This document shows, piece after piece, positions 43,211-54,995 of a stretch of DNA of 64,000 nt. Under the pieces are notes generated by a model. It saw only the letters and a list, made by a program, of their open reading frames with translations, searched no databases and was not told where the DNA came from. The translations under genes were made by a program, and so were the position numbers. Position 1 is the first letter of the stretch; the number at the start of each line of letters is the position of its first letter. This DNA comes from Reticulitermes speratus (Eukaryota > Arthropoda > Insecta > Blattodea > Rhinotermitidae): the NCBI GenBank assembly GCA_021186555.1, contig JAJKFL010000002.1, positions 2,426,501 to 2,490,500 on the forward strand. The letters are read 5' to 3'.

Positions 43211-44838
43211 TTACAGGAAATTGTTGTACAGTGAAATAATCGCTGTTTGTTCTCAGATCCACACAAAACAATAAATACAGTCCGTACCGCGCAGTAAAAA
43301 CACTCCGCTCAGTTTTACAAACCAGTCAGTTAATGCTTGTACAGTGAAATAATCGCTGTTTGTTCTGAGATCCACACAAAACACATAAATACAGTCCGTA
43401 CCGCGCAGTAAACACACTCCGTCTCAGTTATACAAACCAGTCAGTTAATGCTGTACAGTGAAATAATCGCTGTTTGTTCTGAGATCCACACAAAACACAT
43501 AAATACAGTCCGTACCGCGCAGTAAACACACTCCGTCTCAGTTATACAAACCAGTCAGTTAATGCTGTACAGTGAAATAATCGCTGTTTGTTCTGAGATC
43601 CACACAAAACACATAAATACAGTCCGTACCGCGCAGTAAACACACTCCGTCTCAGTTATACAAACCAGTCAGTTAATGTTGTACAGTGAAATAATCGCTG
43701 TTTGTTCTGAGATCCACACAAAACACATAAATACAGTCCGTACCGCGCAGTAAACACACTCCGTCTCAGTTATACAAACCAGTCAGTTAATGTTGTACAG
43801 TGAAATAATCGCTGTTTGTTCTGAGATCCACACAAAACACATAAATACAGTCCGTACCGCGCAGTAAACACACTCCGTCTCAGTTATACAAACCAGTCAG
43901 TTAATATTGTACAGTGAAATAATCGCTGTTTGTTCTGAGATCCACACAAAACACATAAATACAGTCCGTACCGCGCAGTAAACACACTCCGTCTCAGTTA
44001 TACAAACCAGTCAGTTAATGCTGTACAGTGAAATAATCGCTGTTTGTTCTGAGATCCACACAAAACACATAAATACAGTCCGTACCGCGCAGTAAACACA
44101 CTCCGTCTCAGTTATACAAACCAGTCAGTTAATGTTGTACAGTGAAATAATCGCTGTTTGTTCTGAGATCCACACAAAACACATAAATACAGTCCGTACC
44201 GCGCAGTAAACACACTCCGTCTCAGTTATACAAACCAGTCAGTTAATGTTGTACAGTGAAATAATCGCTGTTTGTTCTGAGATCACACAAAACACATAAA
44301 TACAGTTCGTACCGCGCAGTAAACACACTCCGTCTCAGTTACACAAACCAGTCAGTTAATGCTGTACAGTGAAATAATCGCTGTTTGTTCTGAGATCCAC
44401 ACAAAACACATAAATACAGTCCGTACCGCGCAGTAAACACACTCCGTCTCAGTTATACAAACCAGTCAGTTAATGCTGTACAGTGAAATAATCGCTGTTT
44501 GTTCTGAGATCCATACAAAACACATAAATACAGTCCGTACCGCGCAGTAAACACACTCCGTCTCAGTTATACAAACCAGTCAGTTAATGCTGTACAGTGA
44601 AATAATCGTTGTTTGTTCTGAGATCCACAAAAACACATAAATACAGTCCGTACCGCGCAGTAAACACACTCCGTCTCAGTTATACAAACCAGTCAGTTAA
44701 TGCTTTTACAGTGAAATAATCGCTGTTTGTTCTGAGATCCACACAAAACACATAAATACACTGTGTGGGCAGAACGTAGAATTTGTGAATGTTAAACGTG
44801 GTGGTACGTATAGTAACCACTGGGCTTTATAGGCATAA
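43211..44838 (+). mobile_element. TTAA-type element with a 114-bp array (copy 5)
   Basis: About 13.5 units of 114 bp, then the family tail CACTGTGTGGGCAGAACG to AACCACTGGGCTTTATAGG. Both outer ends are damaged: the left begins inside a unit and the right lacks TTAA. The first units (43211-43330) have small deletions, the last has GCTTTTACAG. Confidence 0.7.
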
Positions 44839-45310
44839 TCAAGCCACTGTTTCCGTTATGGTACTTTTGTTTTCAGAGACAGCAACCGTCGGACTATGCG
44901 TACAGTTTTGTCTGCTGGTGCCATGACTTGCGTCATGTCGGTACTATTGCGCTGCCAGTACGATAACCACAAAACGTTCATCAAAGCCTCAAACTTCGTA
45001 TTATCGCTTGACATAAAAGTTCAATGTCTGCTATAAGTCATTATCCTGATACTCGATTCGCAGAATGGGATGAAAAATTCCTGGCAAGATACACAAATGT
45101 GATTCGATCGATGGACTCAATGCATCATGAGGTAACACAAAATGCGTGGGTCATAATAATAAGCACATAAAAAGCGGCCTGAATAACTGCCTATTTTAAA
45201 TACAAACGTTGTGTAACCCCACAGAGAATGCAGAGCGCTGTCCGGGACAAAAGACAATTACAGGCACACAAATGGCCACATGCTCAAATTACAACTTCTA
45301 AATCCTTTAT
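44839..45310. other. Unique sequence
   Basis: No gene or repeat seen. Confidence 0.35.
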
Positions 45311-45715
45311 GGCCGATCCCAGTGGCCGCGCGGTCTAAGGCGTGGGTCTGCGGCCGTTCGCTTACTGGGATTGTGGGTTCGAATCCCGCCGGGGCATGGA
45401 TGTTTGTATTGTGTTTGTTGTATTAGGACAGTAATATGGAACATAAGTGACATGAAGGACGAAAGGATTAAAAAAAAAACAGTACAAAAATGGATCAAAG
45501 GGAAAAAACCCAGGACAGACAAAAAAAATTCCACCGGGGCATGGATGTCTGTCTGTTGTGAGTGTTGTGTGTTGTCAGGTAGAGGTCTCTGCGACGGGCT
45601 GATCACTCATCCAGAGGAGTCCTACCGAGTGTGGTGTGTCTGAGTGTGATCGTGAAACCTCGAAAAATGAGGCGGTCTAGGCCCCCAAGGGGCTGTCGAG
45701 CCATTGAAAAAAAAA
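45311..45715 (+). mobile_element. SINE-C long subtype with internal insertion
   Basis: The head GATCCCAGTGGCCGCGCGGT and the B box GGGTTCGAATCCCGCC are followed by GGGGCATGGATGTTTGT, then about 135 extra bases (ATGGAACATAAGTGACATGA, AAAAATGGATCAAAGGGAAA) that end in a second CCACCGGGGCATGGATGTC before the ordinary SINE-C body. The end GGGGCTGTCGAGCCATTG resembles the SINE-E end. Confidence 0.85.
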
Positions 45716-46192
45716 ATCCACCACCCACGCTCTGCAGGTCAACTGCATTTTCTTGAGTAAAAGACAGCATTTCACTTATAATTACTTGGGTCTGTTCTCG
45801 TCCAAGTTCAGTTGTCCATCTTAACTTCCTTGTAAGTTATGGAGCTCAACGCAAAACACTGGCAACAAGCACAGCAATTAATGGCATTAAACAGCATAAT
45901 AACAGAGCAAGGTAATACCATGCGTAGCCCTATACAATGAAACGAAGAACACTGGCGATACCATTCAATTTGTTCAATGCATAAATCTAATTCCAGTCTC
46001 TACTGGGCCACATTCAGTTCCATAAGCGTAACAACATTAGAACAAAAAATCTTATGTAACGTGATATAGTGACAGCGTAAAGTGAACGACACCAGTATTA
46101 CCTTCCATGCTGTAATCAGTCACGTAAACATTTTAATTTTGCTCTAATGTTTTTGCGTATGTAAACCTGAAGAAGGCCGGACAGAAAAGGTT
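45716..46192. other. Unique sequence
   Basis: No gene. GACAGAAAAGGTT at 46180-46192 is the left target duplication of the next SINE. Confidence 0.4.
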
Positions 46193-46594
46193 TTTTTTTT
46201 CCTATGGCTCAACAGCCCTATATGGGCCTGGGCCTCCTCATTTCGTCGAGGTTTCACGATCACACTCAGACACATCACAGTCGGTAGGACTCCTCTGGAC
46301 CAGTGATCAGCCCGTCGCAGAGACCTCTACCTGACAACACACAACACTCACAACAGACAGACATCCATGCCCCCGGTGGGATTTTTTTTTATTACTAATT
46401 CCTGGGTTTTCCCCTTTGATCCATTTTTGTTCTGTATTAATCCTTTTTCGTCCTTTCATGTCACTTACGGTCCACAACCGTCTTTTTACAACACAACACA
46501 GACATCCATGCCCCCGGTGGGATTCGAACCCACGATCCCAGTAAGCGAGCGGCCAAAGACCCACGCCTTAGACCGCGCGGCCACTGGGATCGGC
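46193..46594 (-). mobile_element. SINE-C long subtype with 13-bp target duplication
   Basis: Reverse orientation. Same internal insertion as 45311 (GTAAGTGACATGAAAGGACG, AAAATGGATCAAAGGGGAAA, repeated GGGGGCATGGATGTCTGT). GACAGAAAAGGTT lies at 46180-46192 and 46595-46607, exact. The end CCTATGGCTCAACAGCCCTA (minus-strand tail) equals that of SINE-E. Confidence 0.9.
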
Positions 46595-46815
46595 GACAGA
46601 AAAGGTTACACATGTCTTAATTGTCAATAAAACACGTTAAAGAAGTCGAGTCGACTGTAAAGACGTGCTTCATTATATTGTGGTTAAACATATGGCCCTT
46701 CGATGCGTGACAAAGATTTCCTGTGACATACTTCGTTATCAAAATGTGTTGAACTTCCTAAAGTAAGGCACAGCAACAACATGTTACACGGCTAATTAAT
46801 TATTTATTCCAATAA

Positions 46816-46862
46816 ATGCACTACATATGTTTCGGCTCTTATAGTGCCATCTTCAGGGTGTC
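46816..46862 (-). ncRNA. Hammerhead-like motif, weaker
   Basis: On the minus strand: CTGAAGA, T, GGCAC-TATAA-GAGCC, GAAACATATGTA. Boxes and ACATATGT stem III agree with the motif at 19077; stem II has one A-A mismatch, the cleavage base would be A, and stem I forms only about three pairs with a bulge. Probably a decayed copy of the same family. Confidence 0.45.
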
Positions 46863-46966
46863 GTCGAGAGTTCATAATCTTCAATGCATCAAATTCACTT
46901 TCACAAGATATATTCAATAAACACCAACTAATTTATTATTATTATTATTTACTGCAATTGGGTTTT

Positions 46967-48136
46967 CACCCGGTGGCAGTAGTCCTTACACTAGTACACA
47001 CAATACAAATGTTTTCACCCGGTGGCAGTAGTCCTTACACTAGTACACACAATACAAATGTTTTCACCCGGTGGCAGTAGTCCTTACACTAGTACACACA
47101 ATACAAATGTTTTCACCCGGTGGCAGTAGTCCTTACACAGTACACACAATACAAATGTTTTCACCCGGTGGCAGTAGTCCTTACACTAGTACACACAATA
47201 CAAATGTTTTCACCCGGTGGCAGTAGTCCTTACACTAGTACACACAATACAAATGTTTTCACCCGGTGGCAGTAGTCCTTACACTAGTACACACAATACA
47301 AATGTTTTCACCCGGTGGCAGTAGTCCTTACACTAGTACACACAATACAAATGTTTTCACCCGGTGGCAGTAGTCCTTACACTAGTACACACAATACAAA
47401 TGTTTTCACCCGGTGGCAGTAGTCCTTACACTAGTACACACAATACAAATGTTTTCACCCGGTGGCAGTAGTCCTTACACTAGTACACACAATACAAATG
47501 TTTTCACCCGGTGGCAGTAGTCCTTACACTAGTACACACAATACAAATGTTTTCACCCGGTGGCAGTAGTCCTTACACTAGTACACACAATACAAATGTT
47601 TTCACCCGGTGGCAGTAGTCCTTACACTAGTACACACAATACAAATGTTTTCACCCGGTGGCAGTAGTCCTTACACTAGTACACACAATACAAATGTTTT
47701 CACCCGGTGGCAGTAGTCCTTACACTAGTACACACAATACAAATGTTTTCACCCGGTGGCAGTAGTCCTTACACTAGTACACACAATACAAATGTTTTCA
47801 CCCGGTGGCAGTAGTCCTTACACTAGTACACACAATACAAATGTTTTCACCCGATGGCAGTAGTCCTTACACTAGTACACACAATACAAATGTTTTCACC
47901 CGGTGGCAGTAGTCCTTACACTAGTACACACAATACAAATGTTTTCACCCGGTGGCAGTAGTCCTTACACTAGTACACACAATACAAATGTTTTCACCCG
48001 GTGGCAGTAGTCCTTACACTAGTACACACAATACAAATGTTTTCACCCGGTGGCAGTAGTCCTTACACTAGTACACACAATACAAATGTTTTCACCCGGT
48101 GGCAGTAGTCCTTACACTAGTACACACAATACAAAT
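46967..48136 (+). repeat. 49-bp minisatellite, about 24 copies
   Basis: The unit is GTTTTCACCCGGTGGCAGTA plus GTCCTTACACTAGTACACAC and AATACAAAT. Copies are almost identical: one has lost TA (47138) and one reads CCCGATGG (47852). Such uniformity suggests very recent amplification. Confidence 0.97.
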
Positions 48137-48139
48137 GGA

Positions 48140-49490
48140 CATATAAATATACATAAAAATAACAATACAAAAAAACTACACAATTACAAAACAAAATACA
48201 TACAGTAAATACAAGTACACACATTAGAACACCGTACACACATTACAAAAACATCCACACCTTACAAAAGCATCCACTCCTTACAAAAGCATCCACACCT
48301 TACAAAAACATCCACACCTTACAAATACATCCACACCTTACAAAAACACCCATACACATACAAAACAAAATACATACAGTAAATACAAGTACACACATTA
48401 TAACACCGTACACACATTACAAAAACATCCACACCTTACAAAAGCATCCACTCCTTACAAAAGCATCCACTCCTTACAAAAACATCCACACCTTACAAAT
48501 ACATCCACACCTTACAAAAACACCCATACACATACAAAACAAAATACATACAGTAAATACAAGTACACACATTATAACACCGTACACACATTACAAAAAC
48601 ATCCACACCTTACAAAAGCATCCACTCCTTACAAAAGCATCCACTCCTTACAAAAACATCCACACCTTACAAATACATCCACACCTTACAAAAACACCCA
48701 TACACATACAAAACAAAATAAATACAGTAAATACAAGTACACATATTAGAACACCGTACACACATTACAAAAACATCCACACCTTACAAATACATCCACA
48801 CCTTACAAAAACACCCATACACATACAAAACAAAATAAATACAGTAAATACAAGTACACATATTAGAACACCGTACACACATTACAAAAACATCCACACC
48901 TTACAAATACATCCACACCTTACAAAAACACCCATACACATACAAAACAAAATAAATACAGTAAATACAAGTACACATATTAGAACACCGTACACACATT
49001 ACAAAAACATCCACACCTTACAAATACATCCACACCTTACAAAAACACCCATACACATACAAAACAAAATAAATACAGTAAATACAAGTACACATATTAG
49101 AACACCGTACACACATTACAAAAACATCCACACCTTACAAATACATCCACACCTTACAAAAACACCCATACACATACAAAACAAAATAAATACAGTAAAT
49201 ACAAGTACACATATTAGAACACCGTACACACATTACAAAAACATCCACACCTTACAAATACATCCACACCTTACAAAAACACCCATACACATACAAAACA
49301 AAATAAATACAGTAAATACAAGTACACATATTAGAACACCGTACACACATTACAAAAACATCCACACCTTACAAATACATCCACACCTTACAAAAACACC
49401 CATACACATACAAAACAAAATAAATACAGTAAATACAAGTACACATATTAGAACACCGTACACACATTACAAAAACATCCACACCTTAAA
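48140..49490 (+). repeat. Nested tandem array: 19-bp units inside 117- and 174-bp units
   Basis: A short ACATCCACACCTTACAAAA-type 19-bp unit is repeated three times in a 117-bp unit (period 117 bp at 48721, 48838, 48955 and on) and six times in about 174-bp units near 48197, 48371 and 48545. The difference of 57 is three 19-bp units. Extra GCATCCACTCC variants mark the long form. Confidence 0.9.
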
Positions 49491-49491
49491 A

Positions 49492-49593
49492 GCACATAAA
49501 CTTTATTCACAACAGTTTATTCTTAAAATTCCCCTATACGTATTTCGGTGGTTTAATTTTAAGAATAAAATGTTGTGAATAAAGTTTATGTGC
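49492..49593. repeat. Hairpin with 39-bp arms
   Basis: GCACATAAACTTTATTCACA ... TTCTTAAAATT (49492-49530) is inverted at 49555-49593 with about one mismatch. The 24-base loop holds ATACGTATTTCGG, which on the minus strand reads CCGAAATACGTAT, reminiscent of the GAAA plus palindrome part of the ribozyme motifs. Confidence 0.8.
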
Positions 49594-51224
49594 ATTATTT
49601 GGTGTTTAATGAATATATCTTAATTGAGAAAATGCACGGTAAATACAATGTTAAGTTCACTTTCACAACTTATACTTATTGTAAGTCACTATCACTTAGT
49701 ATCACTTATCTTGCTGTTCGTAGTGATTAGCTTATCTTGTTTGTTGTTTTATTAAAATGAATCATTAAACGGTGTTTCCTAACTTGTTGTCCTTTACCCC
49801 AACTTCCAACACATGCCTTAGGTTTCAGCATAATTACGCAGTTGGGAGCCTAACATTTGTTAACATCGTTACACGAACGATGGGGTGACATGATATGGAA
49901 ATATACATAACGAATTACTGCGGTAGGCGTGCCCAGAATTAAAGCTTATTTATGAGTGGAGAGCAACGTACTTCAGCTGTTAGAACGCAGACAAATTCTG
50001 AAGTTAGATCACAGAATGTTAATTTCAATTATAAATATGCTACAAGTCGCTCCCTCTGAATTTAAATAAGACAACGCCAATAGATTTTGCAACTTTGTGA
50101 ATTCTAAATACGACATAACGATTCTTTCATACGTTTCAGAAAATCACCTAATGCAGAAGACTAGTAACAGACCGTATGTTGGTATAGAAAGTTCAGAGGA
50201 AATACGAACAGCAGATATTGGAAGACTGGAAGGGCGCAGGACTTACACAACTGTATACGGAAATACTATTAACCTAGGGATTTATCTTAGATAAAAGCTA
50301 CTGCAACGTATTTCCGGAAGTATAGAATTTCTCAACAAAGCTGGAGAACTCTGAAGGCAAAGTTTGGACAGGAACTTTGGAAAGAAGAACATAAGACTGA
50401 ATGTCATGAGGTGCAAGAAACAGCACAAAGACACTAAAATGCGTGTAAGACAGGAACACGTACAGCTGTAGATAAGACTGCAAATGGTGTACTCGGTGAC
50501 GTAACGCGAGACTTTAGCTAGGCGTTCTGTAATTGCAAAACGTCAATCGGGTTCACAGCAAATGAAATTCCATGCAAGGTCATATGAAAATTGCGGCCCC
50601 TCCCCGCACCGATTATCATTAAATTGACAAAAGCTCAAGACCAGTAAGTGTAAATTGCATGTGCCGAATTTCACCAAATTCGGACAACAAATTTGGAATG
50701 TATGGACAAAAATTAGTTTATGCCACTAAGTAAAACACGGCTTTTACAGCGCCGATTTTTTTCAAGAAAATCATGATCACTCAGTAAGATGACTTTTCTG
50801 GGCATCTCCTGTCCCTAATATTATCAAAATCGAAAGAAAAATGCAGAAAATAGGGCAACTTTTTCATGTACGCCCTTCATTAACGTGCGGTTTTCACATC
50901 ATCGCTTCTCACGAACTCAATCGCATTACGCAGAGATCATCTATACCGAATTTCACCCAAATCTGTAAAAAATATGGCAAGTATGAATAGAAACTAATTT
51001 ATGCCCTTAAGTATAGTAACAATCACTGAGCCGTTTCTCGCAGAACTCATTTCAACTTCAAAACCTTTTTGAAAAAAAAAACACCTAAATCGAATTTCAA
51101 GAAAATCCTCCGAACGGTTTAATCGCAACATCACGTGTCTTGAAATGTGTTACTTAACGACGCTCCATTGAGAATATTATATAGCGTCGATGACAAATGG
51201 ATGACAGCGTACGGAGCGCTGGTG
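49594..51224. other. Unique sequence
   Basis: No gene recognised. At 50660-51000 the phrase CCGAATTTCACC occurs twice, about 300 bp apart, each followed by AAAT-TATGG and AATTTATGCC, so two diverged copies of a roughly 300-bp segment may be present. A related phrase is at 52660. Confidence 0.4.
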
Positions 51225-51870
51225 GAATGACACTGACAGATGATAACCGCATTAATCGTGGAAAAACCTGTCCAAGTGCCGCTCTGTCCAGAACAAGTCC
51301 CATAAGCACTGGCCTGGGAATGAACCTGTCCAAGTGCCGCTCTGTCCAGAACAAGTCCCATACGCACTGGCCTGGCAATGAACCTGTCCAAGTGCCGCTC
51401 TGTCCAGAACAAGTCCCATAAGCACTGGCCTGGCAATGAACCTGTCCAAGTGCCGCTCTGTCCAGAACAAGTCCCATAAGCACTGGCCTGGCAATGAACC
51501 TGTCCAAGTGCCGCTCTGTCCAGAACAAGTCCCATAAGCACTGGCCTGGCAATGAACCTGTCCAAGTGCCGCTCTGTCCAGAACAAGTCCCATAAGCACT
51601 GGCCTGACAATGAACCTGTCCAAGTGCCGCTCTGTCCAGAACAAGTCCCATAAGCACTGGCCTGGCAATGAACCTGTCCAAGTGCCGCTCTGTCCAGAAC
51701 AAGTCCCATAAGCACTGGCCTGGCAATGAACCTGTCCAAGTGCCGCTCTGTCCAGAACAAGTCCCATAAGCACTGGCCTGGCAATGAACCTGTCCAAGTG
51801 CCGCTCTGTCCAGAACAAGTCCCATACGCACTGGCCTGGGAATGAACCCGGCCCTCTGCGGTGAGGGGTC
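51225..51870 (-). mobile_element. SINE-A, reverse copy with internal 58-bp array
   Basis: Read on the minus strand: CCTCACCGCAGAGGGCC, B box GGGTTCATTCCCAGG (near 51845), then repeated units, then GGACAGGTTTTTCCACG, ATTAATGCGG and AGTGTCATTCCACC, the SINE-A body end. The order is that of 799-1075 with a stretch between B box and body multiplied. The 5'-most head is lost. Confidence 0.8.
51265..51845 (-). repeat. 58-bp array made from a SINE-A segment, about 10 copies
   Basis: The minus-strand unit begins GGTTCATTGCCAGGCCAGTG (B-box-derived) and ends AGCGGCACTTGGACA, matching GGCACTGGGACAGG of SINE-A. 58 is one more than a multiple of three, so open frames of 206-225 codons appear in all minus frames; not genes. 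Confidence 0.92.
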
Positions 51871-51892
51871 AACGATTACGATGTTCTTCTGC

Positions 51893-51926
<34 letters not shown>

Positions 51927-53528
51927 TACCATTATCGTTAACACCCTTATCACATAATTAATTACAAAGATGCAAGCTACGGACTGGCCTGCCAAGGTTT
52001 GAACAATGAAAGAAGAGTTTGTCTTCTCTAACCTCTAAAAGTCCGGATTGCAAAAACAAAAGACATGGAACCTTCACGTCATAACACTAGCTAAGCTCTA
52101 ATTACTGCATTCCTAAAGACGTATAATTACTGCGTACATGCAAAGACAATTTATTATAGATCAAAGCGCATCTCAATGTGAATAGAACGTCTTCAGTACC
52201 TGTCAGCCTCTAAACAACGGAAACTGTTTCATATTTCCGCTCTACTAGCACCGTTTCTTCCTCTAATTCATCTCCCGTCGTTGAGAACATACATACTGTT
52301 CCTGCAATCAGACTAGCAACGCACTCTCAACAAAGCCAAGAGGAGCGTCTCTTTATGCAGAACTAAATATTGTGTTAATTCTACAGTTCTTCACTCTGTA
52401 TCGTGTCACGCTCCGCTTTCTATTAATTCTACTCAACAAAAGTACTGGAGATACTCGTATATGGTTGAACTGAGCCACGGATAACATAACAACAACGGTC
52501 TATTCCGTGACAAAGTACACACACACTTTAAAAATGTCGTACCGTTTCACGGTACACGCGAAAAATGTGATTTCATTTATACCCATAACGAATTTTCACA
52601 AAACTCAGAACTGGTCAACAGTGTTACGTGTAGATCTTTCGTACCGAATTTCATAACGATCGGGGAAAAAAAATCAGTGTAGAAAGTACAGACAGAAATT
52701 TACTTACGCCTCCGTGGCTAATAAACAGTTGTGGACAGCTCTTATACCGAATCTAATCTAAATCCGATAAAAAAATGTAGATGCCTAAGGGCCAAAATTT
52801 AATTTTGGCCCTTAGGCATCTACAATCATTCCTACTATACTTTTGTGCAATACAGACCTAGCGACAGTGGCGGCTACTGCCAACGACAAACACGCAGCAC
52901 AGTTGCATGCCACAAGAAGTGTCGTTGTTTCCTAACCACCGTGAAGGCGGCGAACAGTTTTCCGTACAGAGAGGTGACAGCAAACAGCGACGAATCGTGC
53001 TAATTTATTATCCCTCCTCTGCTAAGGGAAGGAAAAAAAAAACATGCCATGGCAAAGCAATGTTTGCCTGCGGAACGTCTCCTCCACTCATTCATTATAA
53101 GAACATTATAAAGTGTGTCTTATGGATTGCCGTGAAGTGGATTAATTAGCGTACGAAGTACTTAAGGTTAAATACGTATAAGATGGTAAGATAGGTTCAT
53201 AAAATGGACATAAAAGCTTTATCAAGGCGCTTCAAACGTGACAGTAAAATCCAAGTACTGGATTCGATTCCAAGTCGTACAGTTCCGTCACTCCATCGCA
53301 ATGCTCTACTTCATATGTAGCTTTACGCATTATATTCTGTGAGCACATGGACGCCTTTCCCTAGTGATAAAGACAGACAGATCGTCACTCTAATCCCGTA
53401 TTTTTCGAGGCACAAGACTGTGTGAAAGCCTACGATCGTTTCGTGTCGCATGATACGAGGCAATGAATGTTGTATACGTCCACAGGTCTTCGTATACTAC
53501 ATTAATTTTGACTGATCGCCACTTACTT
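51871..53528. other. Unique sequence with an ATT microsatellite
   Basis: (ATT)n at 51893-51923. No gene; an 80-codon frame at 52907-53149 has no match. A perfect palindrome lies at 52776-52824 (separate entry). Confidence 0.4.
52776..52824. repeat. Perfect 24-bp inverted repeat with one central base
   Basis: TGTAGATGCCTAAGGGCCAA plus AATT is followed after a single T by its exact inverse. A 49-base perfect hairpin is unusual for non-selected DNA. Confidence 0.9.
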
Positions 53529-54757
53529 TCTGCACCTTTGTCATCAGCTACATTAACTTATTTCTGCACCTTGTCATCAGCTACATTAACCATTATACTT
53601 TCTGCACCTTGTCATCAGCTACATTAACCATATACTTTTCTGCACCTTGTCATCAGCTACATTAACCATTATACTTTCTGCACCTTGTCATCAGCTACAT
53701 TAACCATTATACTTTCTGCACCTTGTCATCAGCTACATTAACCATTATACTTTCTGCACCTTGTCATCAGCTACATTAACCATTATACTTTCTGCACCCC
53801 TTGTCATCACCTACATTAACCATTATACTTTCTGCACCTTGTCATCAGCTACATTAACCATTATACTTTCTGCACCTTGTCATCAGCTACATTAACCATT
53901 ATACTTTCTGCACCTTGTCATCAGCTACATTAACCATTATACTTTCTGCACCTTGTCATCAGCTACATTAACCATTATACTTTCTGCACCTTGTCATCAG
54001 CTACATTAACCATTATACTTTCTGCACCTTGTCATCAGCTACATTAACCACTACACTTTCTGCACCTTGTCATCAGCTACATTAACCATTACTTTCTGCA
54101 CCTTGTCATCAGCTACATTAACCACTACACTTTCTGCACCTTGTCATTAGCTACATTAACCACTGTACTTTCTGCACCTGTCATCAGCTACATTAACCAT
54201 TATACTTTCTGCACCTTGTCATCAGCTACATTAACCATTATACTTTCTGCACCTTGTCATCAGTTTACATTAACCATTATACTTTCTGCACCTTGTCATC
54301 AGCTACATTAACCATTATACTTTCTGCACCTTGTCATCAGCTACATTAACCATTATACTTTCTGCACCTTGTCATCACTCATTAACTTAAACTTTCTGCA
54401 GCTATGTCATCAACTACATAAACCATTATACTTTCTGCACCTTGTACATCAGCTACCATTAACCACAACTTCTGACTTTGTCATTAGCTACATTAACCAC
54501 TGTACTTTCTGCACCTTGTCATCAGCTACATTAACCACTACACTTTCTGCACCTTGTCATTAGCTACATTAACCACTGTAATTTCTGCACCTTGTCATCA
54601 GCTACATTAACCATTATACTTTCTGCACCTTGTCATCAGCTACATTAACCACTACACTTTCTGCACCTTGTCATTAGCTACATTAACCACTGTACTTTCT
54701 GCACCTTGTCATCAGCTACATTAACCATTATACTTTCTGCACCTTGTCATCATCTAT
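53529..54757 (+). repeat. 38-bp minisatellite, about 32 copies
   Basis: The unit is TTTCTGCACCTTGTCATCAG plus CTACATTAACCATTATAC. ACCACTACAC and ACCACTGTAC variants with CATTAGC sit in 54050-54180 and 54480-54710. One-base losses and gains occur at 53560-53640 and especially 54370-54480. Confidence 0.95.
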
Positions 54758-54758
54758 A

Positions 54759-54995
54759 GTAAACTTTTGAGGCAATGAAATTCATCTGAATTATACGAAA
54801 AACCAGTTCCTATCTCACAGAGAACAGGCTGTAACCATTACCAAAAACCAATCGGTAAACGATGTATAAGGAAATATTGGATATTTGTTGTGAGCACCAA
54901 ATGAACCGTACAAATACAGCATGTGGCAAAGTGCAGAGTTTCTAACTGTTACAGCAGGTGGTGCACATGGTTAACAATGGGCTTGAAATGGTTAA
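54759..54995 (+). mobile_element. Solo, old TTAA-element copy
   Basis: ACCAATCGGTAAACGATGTA, ATATTTGTTGTGAGCACC, ACAAATACAGCATGTGGC and GGGCTTGAAATGGTTAA follow the order of the 114-bp unit and tail; the copy ends TTAA at 54992-54995. The left end GTAAACTTTTGAGG may be the decayed TTAACCCTTTAGAG terminus. Confidence 0.5.

Noticed and set aside
46160-46192. CTGAAGAAGGCCGGACAGAAAAGG as another hammerhead
   Set aside because: No hairpin leading into GAAAC and the pairing cannot be completed even when the inserted SINE is ignored.
51131-51872. Frames of 206-225 codons with GLVLDRAALGQVH repeats
   Set aside because: Read-through of the SINE-derived 58-bp array in all three minus frames.
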